From: Neocallimastix lanati (nom. inval.)
Taxonomy: Eukaryota > Neocallimastigomycota > Neocallimastigomycetes > Neocallimastigales > Neocallimastigaceae
Reading direction: 5' to 3'
Assembly (NCBI GenBank): GCA_016946835.1
Contig: JACVTC010000034.1
Location: 917,001 to 981,000 of the forward strand
DNA length: 64,000 nucleotides
Shown here: one piece after another, positions 12,979 through 24,712 of the stretch
How positions within the stretch are numbered: position 1 is the stretch's first letter
How the letters are laid out: each line of letters starts with the position of its first letter
Position numbers and translations under genes: made by a program
Notes under the pieces: model-generated
What the model was told of the DNA's origin: nothing
Database searches by the model: none
The model's input: only the letters and a program-made list of their open reading frames with translations

Positions 12979-13212
12979 TAATTTTATAATTTTAATAATC
13001 ACTTTTAAATTTTATAACGTTTAATAAATTTTAATAAAAGATTTATAAAATTAAATATTAGAAAACAAGTGTTCTAATAAACCAATTTTTAGTGTTATTT
13101 TTAATAAAACATTTTTAATTCATAAATAACTTATACAGTTATTATTAAAATAAATAGAAATTATCACTTTTTAATTCTATATTAAAATTAAGATAATTTC
13201 TAAAATTTATCA
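12460..13212 (+). repeat. 3' LTR of element B
   Basis: Begins TGATAAAT and ends ATTTATCA, 8-bp inverted ends typical of LTRs. It is 753 bp, against 772 and 775 bp for the B' LTRs, and very similar to them. A TATA-like TATAAATAG lies at 12892-12900. It is followed by TCGA (13213-13216), the likely target duplication. Confidence 0.85.
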
Positions 13213-13267
13213 TCGAAGGATAAATAGTAAAGTCTGAACAGAAATTGTTATGTAAGTTTACCTATAA

Positions 13268-13893
13268 TGTTAAAGTTTTTAGATAATTTGGTCTTAACGA
13301 TTAGGTCAAGATGCCAAATTATAGTAATTAATTAATAATTTAATTATACTCTTATTTAAAACATATTATTATTAGTGAATTTTATAAATAAGTATTTTAT
13401 TTAAAATATAAGTTTTATTCAATATTAATAATATTTTATTACATTATTATTTTATATAATTATTACTATAATTTAAATTACAATAATCCTACAAAGGATT
13501 AATCAAAGATTTAAACATGTATTTATATAAAATAATTAATTATTAAAATATTAATTATTAATATGAATATGTAATAGTATTAATATAAGTTTGATATTGA
13601 TAATATAAAGTAAGATAGTAATATAAATATTTAATATAAATAAAATATAAGAATATAATATGTAGAAATTAATTTAATATGACAATCACGTGTTTACATT
13701 ATTTAATATATATTAATTTCAATATGTTAATAATATTTAGTAATTAGTTGGCCTAGACTAATTCCTAAATATTTTAATAAAGTTAATTTAATAATAATTA
13801 TTATATTATTATTTTTTAATATTGAAATTCAAATAACTGAATTATTGAAATTGAAATTGAAATTGAAATTGAAATTCAGTTATTATCTTAACA
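13268..13893 (-). repeat. Solo LTR D1 (chromovirus family of C)
   Basis: 626 bp beginning TGTTAAAG and ending CTTAACA on the plus strand, flanked by perfect 5-bp duplications TATAA (13263-13267 and 13894-13898). It is diverged but alignable with the LTR at 14681-15392, which belongs to C on the minus strand. Units 3 and 4 show the unoccupied joint. An internal recombination between two LTRs probably removed the rest. Confidence 0.8.
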
Positions 13894-14537
13894 TATAAAA
13901 AACTTGACCCTTCAAATAAATTATATTAAAATTGCTTTTCTTTAAACTAATTGAATTGGTCTATATTTTTAAAAATCATTATTTTCACAAAATTATTAAT
14001 AATTATTAGTGTATTTTAAAATAATTTTATACATAATTATTCAAGAATAATATAATTATTTAATTATTAATTATATTAATAATGTTAATTTATATTTATT
14101 ATTAATATCTTAAGTCTCTTTATCAATTTTAAATTTTAAATAACTCTTTTTTAAATAAATAATTTAAATAATACATTTATTAATATTATTTATTTTTAAA
14201 TTTGTTAAATTGTTTAACTAAATTTTTTTACTAGAAATAGAATAGTTTTTTATGTTTATATACATTTTTTTCTTATTAAAAGTAAAAAAAAATTAGCGAA
14301 TGTAAAAAAAAATTACAATAAAACAAATATTATCTTAAATATAAAATTTTCTTCTTCTTTTTATTATATTTTTCTATCTTTTATAAATATATTTTAACTA
14401 ATCAAAGTTTTAATATCATTTTCAATAATAGTAATAAAAAAAAATAATAATAATAATAATTATAATAATAATCTTTATATATATATATGTATAAATTTTT
14501 TAATGAAAAATTGAATTAAAAATAATAATATAAAGTC

Positions 14538-14542
14538 AAAAA
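14538..14542 (-). terminator. Pol III terminator of tRNA-Met copy 1
   Basis: Five T residues on the minus strand immediately after the tRNA discriminator base, the usual RNA polymerase III stop. The same T5 is present next to the other three copies. Confidence 0.75.
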
Positions 14543-14615
14543 TGCGAAGTGTGAGGTTCGAACTCACGACCTTAAGATTATGAGACTTACGCGCTGCCGA
14601 CTGCGCCAACTTCGC
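14543..14615 (-). tRNA. tRNA-Met(CAT), elongator, copy 1
   Basis: 73 nt without CCA. Acceptor GCGAAGT pairs with ACTTCGC, and the D stem is GCGC/GCGC. The anticodon loop CTCATAA gives CAT. The T arm is GTGAG-TTCGAAC-CTCAC. Internal promoter boxes are intact (A box TGGCGCAGTCGG, B box GTTCGAACC). The layout matches the eukaryotic elongator tRNA-Met, including the usual T-T at the base of the anticodon stem. Delivers Met to internal AUG codons. No intron. Confidence 0.95.
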
Positions 14616-14630
14616 TTTCTCGGATTTTGA
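14616..14630 (-). promoter_or_regulatory. Empty landing pad upstream of tRNA-Met copy 1
   Basis: TTTCTCGGATT followed by TTGA (14627-14630), leading directly into AGAATAAATAG of the next unit. This is the uninterrupted junction of two tRNA units. TTGA lies 12-15 bp upstream of the mature tRNA 5' end, where Pol III transcription should begin. At the equivalent spot of copies 2, 3 and 4 there are large retroelement piles. Confidence 0.75.
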
Positions 14631-14680
14631 AGAATAAATAGTAAAATCTGAACAGAAATTGTTATGTAAGTTTACCTAAA

Positions 14681-15392
14681 TGTTAAAAAGTAGACAGATT
14701 GAATTTAACGACGGAATCAGGTTGATATATCTATATAATATAACCATATAGATATAAATAAATTACTAAACTAAAAGAGTTATAAAGTTAAATTTGTTAA
14801 TTTAACACTTAATTAAAACTAATAATTGGTTTGATATGATAAAAAATTTTTATTTATTAATAAAAATATATAGTTATATTATAATAGGTTAACTATAACC
14901 TTACAAAGAACAAAAAGATAAATTTGAATTTTCTTTTTATACTTTGTAGGTTTGAAAATATTGATAATAATAATATAAAGTTGATAATAATAATATTTAG
15001 TATAAGAATATGTTTAATATAAATAAATTATATTTTTTAATCTAATATATTAGCTAATATATATAATATAATAATTAATAATTAATAATTAATTAAATCA
15101 ATATAACATAAATTAATACATAAACATTAATTTATGAATCAAGGATGACATGACCAAATGATTTATGTTGAATAAATATTTTATTTATTAATAATATTTA
15201 AGTTTAATATGATATCATTAGAATCAGTAGGCCTAAGCTGGTCCTAAGATGATCAAATAACTTATAATATTATAAAATAAATAAAATTTAAAGAATAATT
15301 AATGAATTATAAATTTTTATTAATTATTTTGTTTTTAATAATTTAATTGAAATTAATTGAAATTGAAATTTAATTCAGTTGTAATTTCAACA
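14681..15392 (-). repeat. 3' LTR of chromovirus C
   Basis: 712 bp, TGTTAAAAAG at the left and ATTTCAACA at the right on the plus strand (TGTT...AACA ends). Alignable with solo LTR D1 over its length. CTAAA at 14676-14680 is the likely left target duplication. Confidence 0.7.
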
Positions 15393-15474
15393 ACGCCCTT
15401 CCACAAAAATCGGATTCCAGACGATTTTGTGTAACCTTACATAAAGAAATTATTATATTTATAAAATTTTATAT

Positions 15475-15516
<42 letters not shown>

Positions 15517-15928
15517 AAGTAAAAAGGTCACTTGAGTCCTTTAAAGAACACATTACAAGTGGCCATTTCATGGAAATTTCGAAATTTTCAAAATTTACTG
15601 AAATTAAAATTTTGTTATAAAATTAAATATCGAGAAATATAATGGTGTGAATTTTATTTAAAATTTCGTTGAAAAAAAAAAAAAATGTGAATTTGAAATT
15701 TTGAAATTTAAATTGAAATTTCATCTTAATTTTATACATTAAATTGAAAATTTTTAAATATAGTGAAAATTTATAATTTAATGAATATAATAATGTAAAA
15801 AATAAATAAAGTATTATTAAATTTCGATTTTTAAAAATTTTTGAAATTTTGAAATGTAAAATTTTAAATTAACTAATTTAATTTTGAAATATTATTATTT
15901 AATATACTATTTATAGCTTAAGTATAAT

Positions 15929-15964
<36 letters not shown>
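15393..15964 (-). other. 3' untranslated region of chromovirus C
   Basis: AT-rich sequence between the integrase frame and the 3' LTR, with two long T runs (near 15482-15515 and 15929-15966) and a short less AT-rich stretch near 15393-15440. No gene or structured RNA recognised. Confidence 0.5.
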
Positions 15965-15970
<6 letters not shown>

Positions 15971-18900
15971 ATAAGAAAGAGAAGTGAATTTTCTATTATT
16001 CTTTAAATATTCTTGATATATTCTTTGATTCCTTGGATTATTTTCAACTTCATAAGAAGGCACCCAATTACTTGAACTTTTATATTTGTATCTAACTCTA
16101 TATTTCGTAGCAGTTTTTCTTGTAGTTTGTCCTAAATCCAGAAATTTCAATAATATCATTAATGGATTCATTGTGCGAACTTCTATTTAAAAACTTTTGC
16201 GGAGTTAGGACATAAGGTTCCAATTCAGAGATATGAAAGATTGGATGATGTTTTGGAAAAGGTGACTTTTTAAGATCAATTTTATAATTATTATTCTCTA
16301 AAACATCGATTACCTTGTAAGGTCCATATTTACAAGGAGCGAGTTTAGAACAATCTTCAATATTTAAGGAAGGAGGTGCTTGAATCCAAACCAAGTCACC
16401 TTCTTTTATTACAGGAGGTGGCTTCCTTTTCTTATCCGCATAATTTTTATATAATTCTTTAGATCTTAATAAGACATCTTTAATATGATTAAAACTTGTA
16501 CTTACATTTTTAATAAATTTACTATTAGTATCAACTTGGGGTAGTAAGAAATATTCGTCCATAGATGGATGGAATCCATAGTTAATAAAGAAAGGTGTTT
16601 CCTTTGTAGATTCATTGACTGAATTATTATAAGCGAACTCTGCAAGATAGATCCAATTAATCCAATCGTCGTGATAATAAGATCTTGAATAAGCTCTTAA
16701 ATACTGTTCAATAAAGGAGTTGCATCTCTCAACTTGACCAACAGTCTCATGATGATCTGTTGTAGCTAATTTGGATTTAATATTAAGTAATTTCATGAAT
16801 TCCTTCCAAAGTGCACTTGTAAACTGAGGACCTCTATCTGTATACATATCATAAGGAAGGCCATGTAACTTATAAACATTATTCATAAATGCTTTGGCAG
16901 TTTGTTTTGCATCAGGAATTTGTTTGAAAGGTATTAAGTGAATCATTTTAGAGAAACGATCCACTACAACCATTATTACCGTATATCCCTTTGAATCCGG
17001 GAGGCCACATAAAAAGTCAACTTCTATAGATTTCCAAGGTCTATCAGGTGTTTCCAACGGTTGTAGAAAACCATATTTCCTATGTCTATTAATTTTGTTT
17101 CTTGCACAACATTCACAGGAATTGACAAATTTCGTAACATCATCTTGCATTTTGGGCCACCAAAAGTTTCTTGTAATTAATTCAAGAGTTCTTTTAATTC
17201 CAAGATGACCAGCGGAAGGCTTTTCATGATATTTAGTTAAGATTTCTAATCTTAAAATTTCAGGAATATAAATTAAATTATTATATAATATAATATTATC
17301 CTTTATTTTGAACTTATTCATTTTCCTAAAGGGTTTATAGGACATAGTATTTTTAATATTCTGTGGGCTAAAATAGAGTCTAATATCATCAGCTGTGGCA
17401 TCTGTTTTTGTAGCTTCTATAATTCTTTCTAAAAGATCGCTAACAACACCAATAAAACATGGAACTTCCTTTACATTTTTTATGTCAAGAATATTTTCGG
17501 TTTTAGTTTCTTCATTATTTTTTATATAATCTGGTCTTCTTGAAAGAGAATCAGGTTTTCCATTATTGGAACCTTGTCTATAAATTAATTCAAAATTATA
17601 TTCTTGGAAGAACATATGCCATCTATGTTGCCTTTGATTACCAATTTTACCACCAAGGGTATATAATAAGTTCCTATGATCAGTATAAACAGTTACTTTG
17701 TATTTCGCACCAAGTAATAAAGGTCTCCATGCCAAAAAGGCTTCTCTAATAGCTTACAACTCCTTGTCTGTAATAGTATAATTAATTTCTGCACCTTGTA
17801 AGCTTCTTGAGAAATATGCAACTGGATGTAATTTATTATTATCATCCTTTTGTGATAAAACAGCACCAAGGGCAAAGTTACTTGCATCACATTCAACAAT
17901 AAATGGTTTATTATTATCCGGATGGAATAAAACTGGAGAACTGGTTAATCTTTTCTTTAATTCTGAGAATGATTCTTCACATTTGTTATTCCAATTAAAT
18001 TTAATATTTTTTCTGGTTAAATTATGTAAAGGTTTTGCAATTTTTGCAAAATCTTTAACAAATTTTCTATAATAATTGCAAAGACCTAAAAACCTCTGTA
18101 CGTCCTTTAAGTTATTTGGTTGAGGCCAGTCTTTAATTGATTCTATTTTCTTCGGATCAGTAGTGACACCTTGACCTGATAATACATATCCAAGGAATTC
18201 AACTTTTTTTTTATCAAATTCGCATTTTTCTAATTTTGCATATAAATTATTATTAATTAATGCTTGCAAAACCTCCCTAACTTGTTTATGATGTTCTTTT
18301 AAATCTTTGGAGCAGATTAAAATATCGTCTAAATAAAGAATAACACTTTTTTCTAAATATGGTCTTAGTACCGAATTAATAAACGATTGAAAAGTAGCTG
18401 GTGCGTTTTTTAAACCAAATGGCATAACTAAGTATTCATAGTGACCATATTTAGTTCTGAAAGCTGTCTTGTATTCATCCCCTTCCTTAATACGGATTAA
18501 ATTATAGGCTGAACGTAAATCTAATTTTGTAAAATACTTTGCTCCTTTAACCTTTTCGATAATTTCATTAATAAGAGGTATGAGGTACGAGTTTCTTATA
18601 GTAACAGCGTTTAACTTTCTATAGTCCACGCATAACAGAAGTGTACCATCTTTTTTCTTTTGGAATAGAACTGGATAACCGCAGGTGATTCAGATGGTCT
18701 AATAAATCCTTTTTTTAGGTTTTCTTTTATATATTCTTTCAAAACTTTATTTTCCTCTTCGGTTAAGGGATAGATTGGACCATAGTGAAGGGAAGCGTCC
18801 TTCTCCAGCACTATTTTGCAGTCGGTTAAACGATGTGGGGGGAAGTTTATCGGCTTCGGCTTTACTAAAAACAATAAATAGATCGTGATATTGAGGTGGA

Positions 18901-19657
18901 ATATCTTCAATATTTGGATCTTCATTGTCATTTTTATTAATTTCTATATTTGATAAGAAGGAATATATTAAAAAATTGTAATTATAGTCATTGTTTAAAT
19001 TAAAATTATTTTTTAAATATTTATTTTGTTTTTTGAAATAATATTTATATTTATTAATAAAATAATGATTTTTATTAAAAAATTTTTTATAATTAAATTT
19101 ATCACAAAATTTTGAAAATTTATTAAGGTTAAGGTTATTAAGTTTTTTATTAAAAAATTTTTTATTATAATTAAACTTCTAATCAAATTTTTTGAAATTT
19201 TTTGAAAAATTTTTATAATTAAATTTTTTTATTGATTTATTAAAAAGTAAATAATTTTTTAAAATTTTATTTTTCATCGACAGTAGATATAAATTGTTTT
19301 TGCAATATTTATTAGGATTTTTGTTATTTTTATTTGAAAAATAATAATTTAAGTAAGAATATAATATATTCTTATCATAATTATAGTGAATTTTGAATTT
19401 TCGCATGAATTACCAAAAAGTAGATCAGTTGGTATGCAATTTGTTATTAGAAATTTTTCATTGTAATTTTTAAAATAAAATTTTTTATTCTTTTGTAATT
19501 TTATTTGAAATTTTAGCCAAACGTACTGATCTATCTTAGTAGTAGAACCAGATATACCCTTGACTAAAATTTTATTTTTTAAATTATAAATTTTTAAATT
19601 TAGTTTTTGAACTAAATTTTCTGTAATAAAATTACAAAATGATCCAGAATCTAGCAT
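15965..19657 (-). pseudogene. Broken pol of chromovirus C
   Basis: Read on the minus strand from the right: an aspartic-protease fragment (LDSGSF), reverse transcriptase with YLDD and the LDLRSAYNLI block, RNase H, then integrase. The integrase shows its zinc region, DRGPQF and VERCN core motifs and a GPYKV-like end. Near the left end is a chromodomain-like segment (YRVRYKYKSSSNW). The chromodomain would bind histone marks and guide integration. Several breaks; best read as a fossil. Confidence 0.8.
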
Positions 19658-19853
19658 AGATTCAGATGTAATTTTTTGGTTATTTTTAATTTTTAATTTA
19701 TTATTATTAATTGGTAGTCTTGCTGGAATGTAGCAATGGAATAAAAGAAAAGTTGAAGGTAGTTTTGGGTTGTGATGTTATCAAATGAAGGAAAGTTATA
19801 ACAAATTGTTTTTACATTTTTTGATGAATTGGACTCCGAGTGAAGTCCTTCAT

Positions 19854-20936
19854 TTAGTTTTTTGAATTATTATTATTTGTACTATTATTATTGTTATTAT
19901 TAATTTTATTAAAGTTATTATTATTATGGACTTTATTATAATTATTATTATTATAATATTTGTTATAATTGTTATTATTATTATATTTATTATTGTTGTT
20001 GATGTTGTTATTGTGGACATTAGAAGGCTTTTTCTTTAAATTTTTATTACCATTAGATTTTAATTGACCTTTAGATTTCAAGGAATTTTCGTAAAGAATA
20101 CATCTAGTATAAATAGTACTAAGATCAGAAGGAAATTCATCCATTTTTTCTATTTCTTCCTGGAACCTTGGGGGCAATCCATTATAAAAGAATAAAACTA
20201 AAGCTTCTTCATTCCAATTCAAACATGTTGTAAGGGTTCGAAATTCATCAATATAATCATTAATTTTCCCAAATGTGTGAGAAATTCTTGCGAGTTGGAT
20301 CATGGCTAATTTCTTATTGGCAACATTATTAAAAGCTTTCCTTAATTCTTTAATCAATTCTTCTAATGTTGCTGGACTTCTATCTTTATATTTGGCATAA
20401 TACCAATTACGAGCACCATCTCTAAAGCGTGACTTAACATAATTAATTTTTACATCCATAGTAGATTCACAGTTAGGATAAGTCTTAAAAGTATCTTCAC
20501 AGAGCTGACAAAAGAGATCGGTTTCCTTAGTATCCCCAGTGAAGAATCCAGGTTCTGGGACTTCTTGAAGTGTATTGGGAATAGTATTCCTCATTATTAC
20601 ATCATTGTCTGCCTCTCTTCTTGTTGATATAGAAGCGTTATCATCTTGATTTTGAGAAGCATTAACATTAGGAATAAAATCGAATTTCTGATTTAAAATG
20701 CTGGTAATAGAAGAAAGTTGTTTTATTATATTCTTGTTATCCCTATTTAAAGTAAAAAGTTTCTTTTGAAGATCTTCATTATATTTATTAAAATCTTCTC
20801 CTGATAAGAATGTAACTTCTGCATCTTTTGCCAGTTCAGAGACAGTAATCTGAGCGTCTGTTCTTAGCTTATTTACTTCCGACATAGGAGCAAAGTCAGG
20901 ATAGGAGTTTGCCCACACGTTATTATAAAGGGACAT
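19854..20936 (-). CDS. Gag of chromovirus C
   Basis: 360 residues starting MSLYNNVWANS. A predicted helical N-terminal part is followed by a retrotransposon-gag domain (about 125-290, with PGFFTGD and a W-Y-K region) and a poly-Asn tail. No zinc knuckle is seen, which is common in some chromovirus Gags. The frame is open, but the element around it is broken. Confidence 0.8.
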   Translation of the reverse strand: MSLYNNVWANSYPDFAPMSEVNKLRTDAQITVSELAKDAEVTFLSGEDFNKYNEDLQKKLFTLNRDNKNIIKQLSSITSILNQKFDFIPNVNASQNQDDNASISTRREADNDVIMRNTIPNTLQEVPEPGFFTGDTKETDLFCQLCEDTFKTYPNCESTMDVKINYVKSRFRDGARNWYYAKYKDRSPATLEELIKELRKAFNNVANKKLAMIQLARISHTFGKINDYIDEFRTLTTCLNWNEEALVLFFYNGLPPRFQEEIEKMDEFPSDLSTIYTRCILYENSLKSKGQLKSNGNKNLKKKPSNVHNNNINNNNKYNNNNNYNKYYNNNNYNKVHNNNNFNKINNNNNNSTNNNNSKN

Positions 20937-21627
20937 ATCAAGGTGATTCTCTTTTCTTGGGTAAGGTTATTGTTAAAACTTAACCCTTCAAATAAATTAT
21001 TAATTAAATTATTATATAAATTTGTTTTTCTTTATACTAATTGAACTTTCTTATATTTTAAAAAAATTATTATTTTCACAAAATTATTAATAATTATTAG
21101 TGTCTTTTAAAATAATTTATGCATTATGATTCAAGAATAATAGAATTATTTAATTATTAATTATATTAATAATATTAATTTATATTTATTATTAATATCT
21201 TAGTCTCTTTATCAATTTTAAATTTTAAATAACTCTTTTTTAAATAAATAATTTAAACAATAGATTTATTAATATTATTTATTTTTAAATTGTTAAATTG
21301 TTTAACTAAATTTTTTTACTAGAAATAGAATAGTTTTTTATGTTTATATACATTTTTTTCTTATTGAAAAGTAAAAAAAAATTAGCGAATGTAAAAAAAA
21401 TTTACAATAAAACAAATATTATCTTAAATATAAAATCTTTTTCTTCTTTTTATATTATGTTTTTCTATCTTTTATAAATATATTTTAACTAATTAAAGTT
21501 TTAATATCATTTTCAATAATAGTAATAAAAAAAAAAAATAATAATAATTATAATAATAATCTTTATATATATATATATAAATTTTTTATGAAAAATTGAA
21601 TTAAAAATAATAATATAAAGTCAAAAA

Positions 21628-21700
21628 TGCGAAGTGTGAGGTTCGAACTCACGACCTTAAGATTATGAGACTTACGCGCTGCCGACTGCGCCAACTTCGC
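21628..21700 (-). tRNA. tRNA-Met(CAT), elongator, copy 2
   Basis: Identical in sequence to copy 1, with the same T5 terminator at 21623-21627 and the same downstream spacer. Upstream comes CTTCTCGAAT, then T-rich sequence and retroelement J at 21715. The 5' flank has therefore been displaced by about 12 kb of insertions, ending at unit 3 (33913). Confidence 0.95.
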
Positions 21701-21714
21701 CTTCTCGAATTTTT

Positions 21715-22386
21715 TGGCAAATGTTGATTATTATCTTAATTTAGAATTTACTTCTAAAAGTGATAATAATTTGTCAATTAAAAGGGTAGTTATTAACACA
21801 AAAATGTTAATTAAAACACTACAGTTTAAAATAAGAAAAGAATATTTGTTTTTTTTTATAATAAAACTTTATTTATCAATATAAAATTGTACTTTTTATT
21901 ATTTTGAATATTTATATTCTTAATAAAAAGTATTTAAAATAAATGAGAATAAAAGAAAATAATTTATTAAAACTTAAATTTTAAATTTTTAATTCTTGAA
22001 TTCTGATTTTTTATTTTTAAAGAAATATTTACATGTTTTTATATTTTTTTTTTAAGTTTAAATTATTTAAAATAAAACTATATAATTATTTTAAGTAAAC
22101 ACTTTTAAGATAAAATAAACAATTTTGTTATTATTAATAAGTTTCTTTTTAATTAATATTAATATCAATTTAAACTGAGATTTAATTTAAAATCGTTAAA
22201 GTAAAATAAAAGAATAATTTAATATAAAATACATTGTTCTTTAAATTAAAAAATATTTATTTAATAATTTTAAATCTTTTAATTTATTTTTATTAAAATA
22301 TTATTTTATAATTATCAATAACTAATTAAGAGGGTTATTATTCCATTTTATTGATTTTTCTTAATTTATAATTTGGTTATTTATCA
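21715..22386 (+). repeat. Putative degenerate solo LTR J
   Basis: About 670 bp of AT-rich sequence beginning TGGCAAAT and ending ATTTATCA, resembling the B-family ends. It lies 10-14 bp upstream of tRNA copy 2. Flanks are TTTT on the left and TTTTA on the right, so the duplication is not exact. No other full copy is in the window, and the call rests on its ends and position. Confidence 0.45.
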
Positions 22387-22391
22387 TTTTA

Positions 22392-22857
22392 TGATACGTG
22401 ACCACTATAAAAATGGTATTTAGGTAGATTCTTTAGGTTAAAGAAATACTTAAATATTATTGGTCAATAATAATTTTATAATAATATATATAATTTTAGA
22501 ATAATAATTGTTAAACGGAGAATTCTTTTATTTATAAGTATATACTTATGATAAATTAATTCACATAAATAGCTATTTTTATATTTTATTTTAGTATAGT
22601 TAAAAAGAGATATTATGTATATTTGAGATAATTAATTATAATATTTATGTAAGAGAGTAGTAATAATAATTGATGTAATAATTAATAATTAATAATAAAT
22701 AAAGAGTACATTAAAAAGATATATTTATTACTTTATTTTGTATTATTGTATGTGTTATTTCTATTTAATATTAGAATATATTATTTTGTCATAATTCCTT
22801 ATTGTCATTGCCCATAAATAAATATTAATTTAGATACATAAATAAAATATCGTATCA
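22392..22857 (+). repeat. Solo LTR G1
   Basis: 466 bp with TGATACG...CGTATCA ends, nearly identical to the two LTRs of G2. Flanked by TTTA (22388-22391 and 22858-22861). Confidence 0.85.
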
Positions 22858-22861
22858 TTTA

Positions 22862-23875
22862 TGGTAAAGAATGAATTAATAACCTTTATTTTATTATTAA
22901 TAATTCTTTACTAAATTGTACTTTCCTATATTCTTGATAACCTAAACTTAATAATAAAATTTAATTTATTTTGATATAAATTAATTTTAACTTGTAAATA
23001 ATGTAAATAAATTTTAATTAATTATTTTATTGTTATATTATTAAATATATGTATATTAAAATACAATTGTAAATATTAAAATTATACTTTTAAGATACTA
23101 AACTATTAAAACTATTAATTAAATATTATTATAAAAATTATTATAAAATTATTAAAATTATTAATTAAATATTATTCTAAAAATTATTATAAATTATTAA
23201 TATTATAAAATTATTAAAATTATTAAATATTATTATAAAAATTTATATATTATAACTATTAAATATTATTATAAAATTATTAAGATTATTAATTAAATTT
23301 ATTATTAAAAATTATTATTAAAAATTTTTACTTATTATAAAAATTATTATTTAAATATTATCAAATTTATTAATTAAATATTATAAAAATTTTATTTTAT
23401 TTTGAAAATAATTACAAGTATTATTTAAAATAATTAAAGATTATTAAATTTATTATATTAATCTTTAAAAACAATTTATTTAACTTAAAAATATCAAAGA
23501 AAATAGTAAAAACTATTTTCTATATATTTATTTTATAATTATTTTTAATTAAATTATATTTGAATATTATATTATTATATTTATAAAAATTAAAACAAAA
23601 ATGAATTATTGATATAAAATTAATTCAATAATTCTATAAAATTACTTAAATTATAAACAATTAATTATACTTTAAATTTATAAAAAAATATAAATATTGT
23701 AACAATTTCTTAAAAATTAAATATGTGTACTTTAAATAATAAAATTTTATATTAATAAAAAAAATAAATAACTTTTAATAAAGAATTATTTTTTTTTATT
23801 TAAAATCAAAGCAGGGTAATACCCGTCCCCCCCTGCTTGATTTTAAATATCTAAGTGTCAACCCCGAGTCTACCA
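22862..23875 (+). repeat. Solo LTR H1
   Basis: 1014 bp with TGGTA...TACCA ends and TTTA on both sides (22858-22861 and 23876-23879). Very similar to H2 and H3. No coding part of this family is in view. A strong GC-containing hairpin lies near the right end (23802-23844). The name LTR is by ends and duplication length; a non-LTR origin is possible. Confidence 0.7.
23802..23844 (+). other. Terminal hairpin of H1
   Basis: AAAATCAAAGCAGGG pairs with CCCTGCTTGATTTT around a C-rich loop. It stands out in almost pure A/T sequence and is conserved in H2 (46754-46796) and H3 (47757-47799). It could be a 3'-end RNA signal. Confidence 0.6.
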
Positions 23876-23879
23876 TTTA

Positions 23880-24366
23880 TGATAAGAATGTACTAAATAA
23901 TGCATTCTTAATTAAATCTACGATTTATTTCTAATACATTATGTGTACATTATTATTTTTGTACTTTAATAAATTTTTAAATCCAAAGATCAAAAATTAA
24001 ATCAAAAATTATATTAAACTTTATATTTTTATATTAAATCTTATATTAATAGTTATATTTTTATATATTTAAAACTTATATTAACAATATTAATAATAAA
24101 TCTTATTTTTTTTATTTTTATATTAATAATGAAAATTTGTATTAATAATATTTTTATATATTGATAATTAAAAATTTATATATTATATTTTAACTTTTAT
24201 TATAAAATTTTATATCGAAATGTTTTATTTTATATTGAAAAATATTTTATTTTATTAAAAACCTTTATATTAGAATAGTTTTTTTATTTTTATTTGAATA
24301 TTTTAACAGATTGTAATAAAAAATATAGCCAATTAAATAAATTCTTATTAGTAATATTTTAGATAG

Positions 24367-24398
<32 letters not shown>

Positions 24399-24712
24399 TG
24401 TTTTATTAATATTATAAATGTATTTTATTTATATTGTTATAATTAAATTTTATATAATTGATTATAAAACTCAATTTAAATTTAATAGTTTTTATAAAAA
24501 AAAAAAATAAATAAAATGTAATTTAGTGGCAAGAACAACTTTTATGCCTTGAAAAAAAGTATAAATAGTTGTAAATTTTGCTACTAATTTTTAAATATCA
24601 TCAAAAAAAAAAATAAATTTAATAAAATAAATTTATAAATAAAAATAACAAATAAATAAATAAAATTTGTGTTTCTTACTTTATTTTTATTTAATTCTCT
24701 AAAACCTTAACA
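23880..24712 (+). repeat. 5' LTR of F1
   Basis: 833 bp, beginning TGATAAGAATG and ending CCTTAACA. TATA-like TATAAATAG lies at 24560-24568, about 145 bp before the end, after the only non-A/T-rich stretch (GGCAAGAACAAC). An A run near 24373 differs in length from the other LTRs. Confidence 0.85.

Larger units (their letters stand above)
7513..13212 (+). mobile_element. Ty3/Gypsy-type element B, 5' LTR off-window
   Basis: Plus-strand element with leader, gag, pol and 3' LTR, closely similar to B' (54930-62254). Its leader is interrupted by A1, so its 5' LTR should lie left of the window. The 3' LTR ends ATTTATCA at 13212 and is followed by TCGA and then the start of tRNA unit 1. This is the same pad position used by the other piles. 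It is nearly whole, with about one break in pol. Confidence 0.8.
13213..14626 (-). repeat. tRNA-Met tandem unit 1
   Basis: First visible copy of a repeated unit. On the plus strand it reads: a 4-bp pad plus AGAATAAATAG-like start, about 55 bp to GTTTACC, an A-rich joint, CTTRACCCTTCAAATAAA, about 600 bp of AT-rich spacer, the tRNA-Met, then TTTCTCGGATT. Unit 4 has the same layout and unit 3 a shortened one. This copy holds solo LTR D1 in the joint. The spacer shows no gene. Confidence 0.8.
14681..20972 (-). mobile_element. Chromovirus C (Ty3/Gypsy), broken
   Basis: Minus-strand element: gag near the right end, then protease, RT, RNase H, integrase and chromodomain, a 3' UTR and the 3' LTR (14681-15392). 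No matching LTR was found at the right end. About five breaks. It sits in the spacer joint of tRNA unit 2, not at the tRNA start. It is the most typically fungal element here. Confidence 0.8.
14627..21710 (-). repeat. tRNA-Met tandem unit 2 (split by element C)
   Basis: Unit start at 14627-14680 (AGAATAAATAG through GTTTACCTAAA). The rest resumes at about 20973 (TAAAACTTAACCC) and runs through the AT-rich spacer to tRNA copy 2 and CTTCTCGAAT. Chromovirus C occupies the A-rich joint. The spacer at 20973-21622 shows no gene and is closely similar to those of units 1 and 4. Confidence 0.8.

Noticed and set aside
13894-14615. tRNA-headed SINE (tRNA-Met plus body plus T-rich tail)
   Set aside because: The copies sit head to tail with the same flanks, the T5 stop directly after the tRNA would end a Pol III transcript, and one junction (14616-14640) shows tandem units. 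Tandem duplication fits better.
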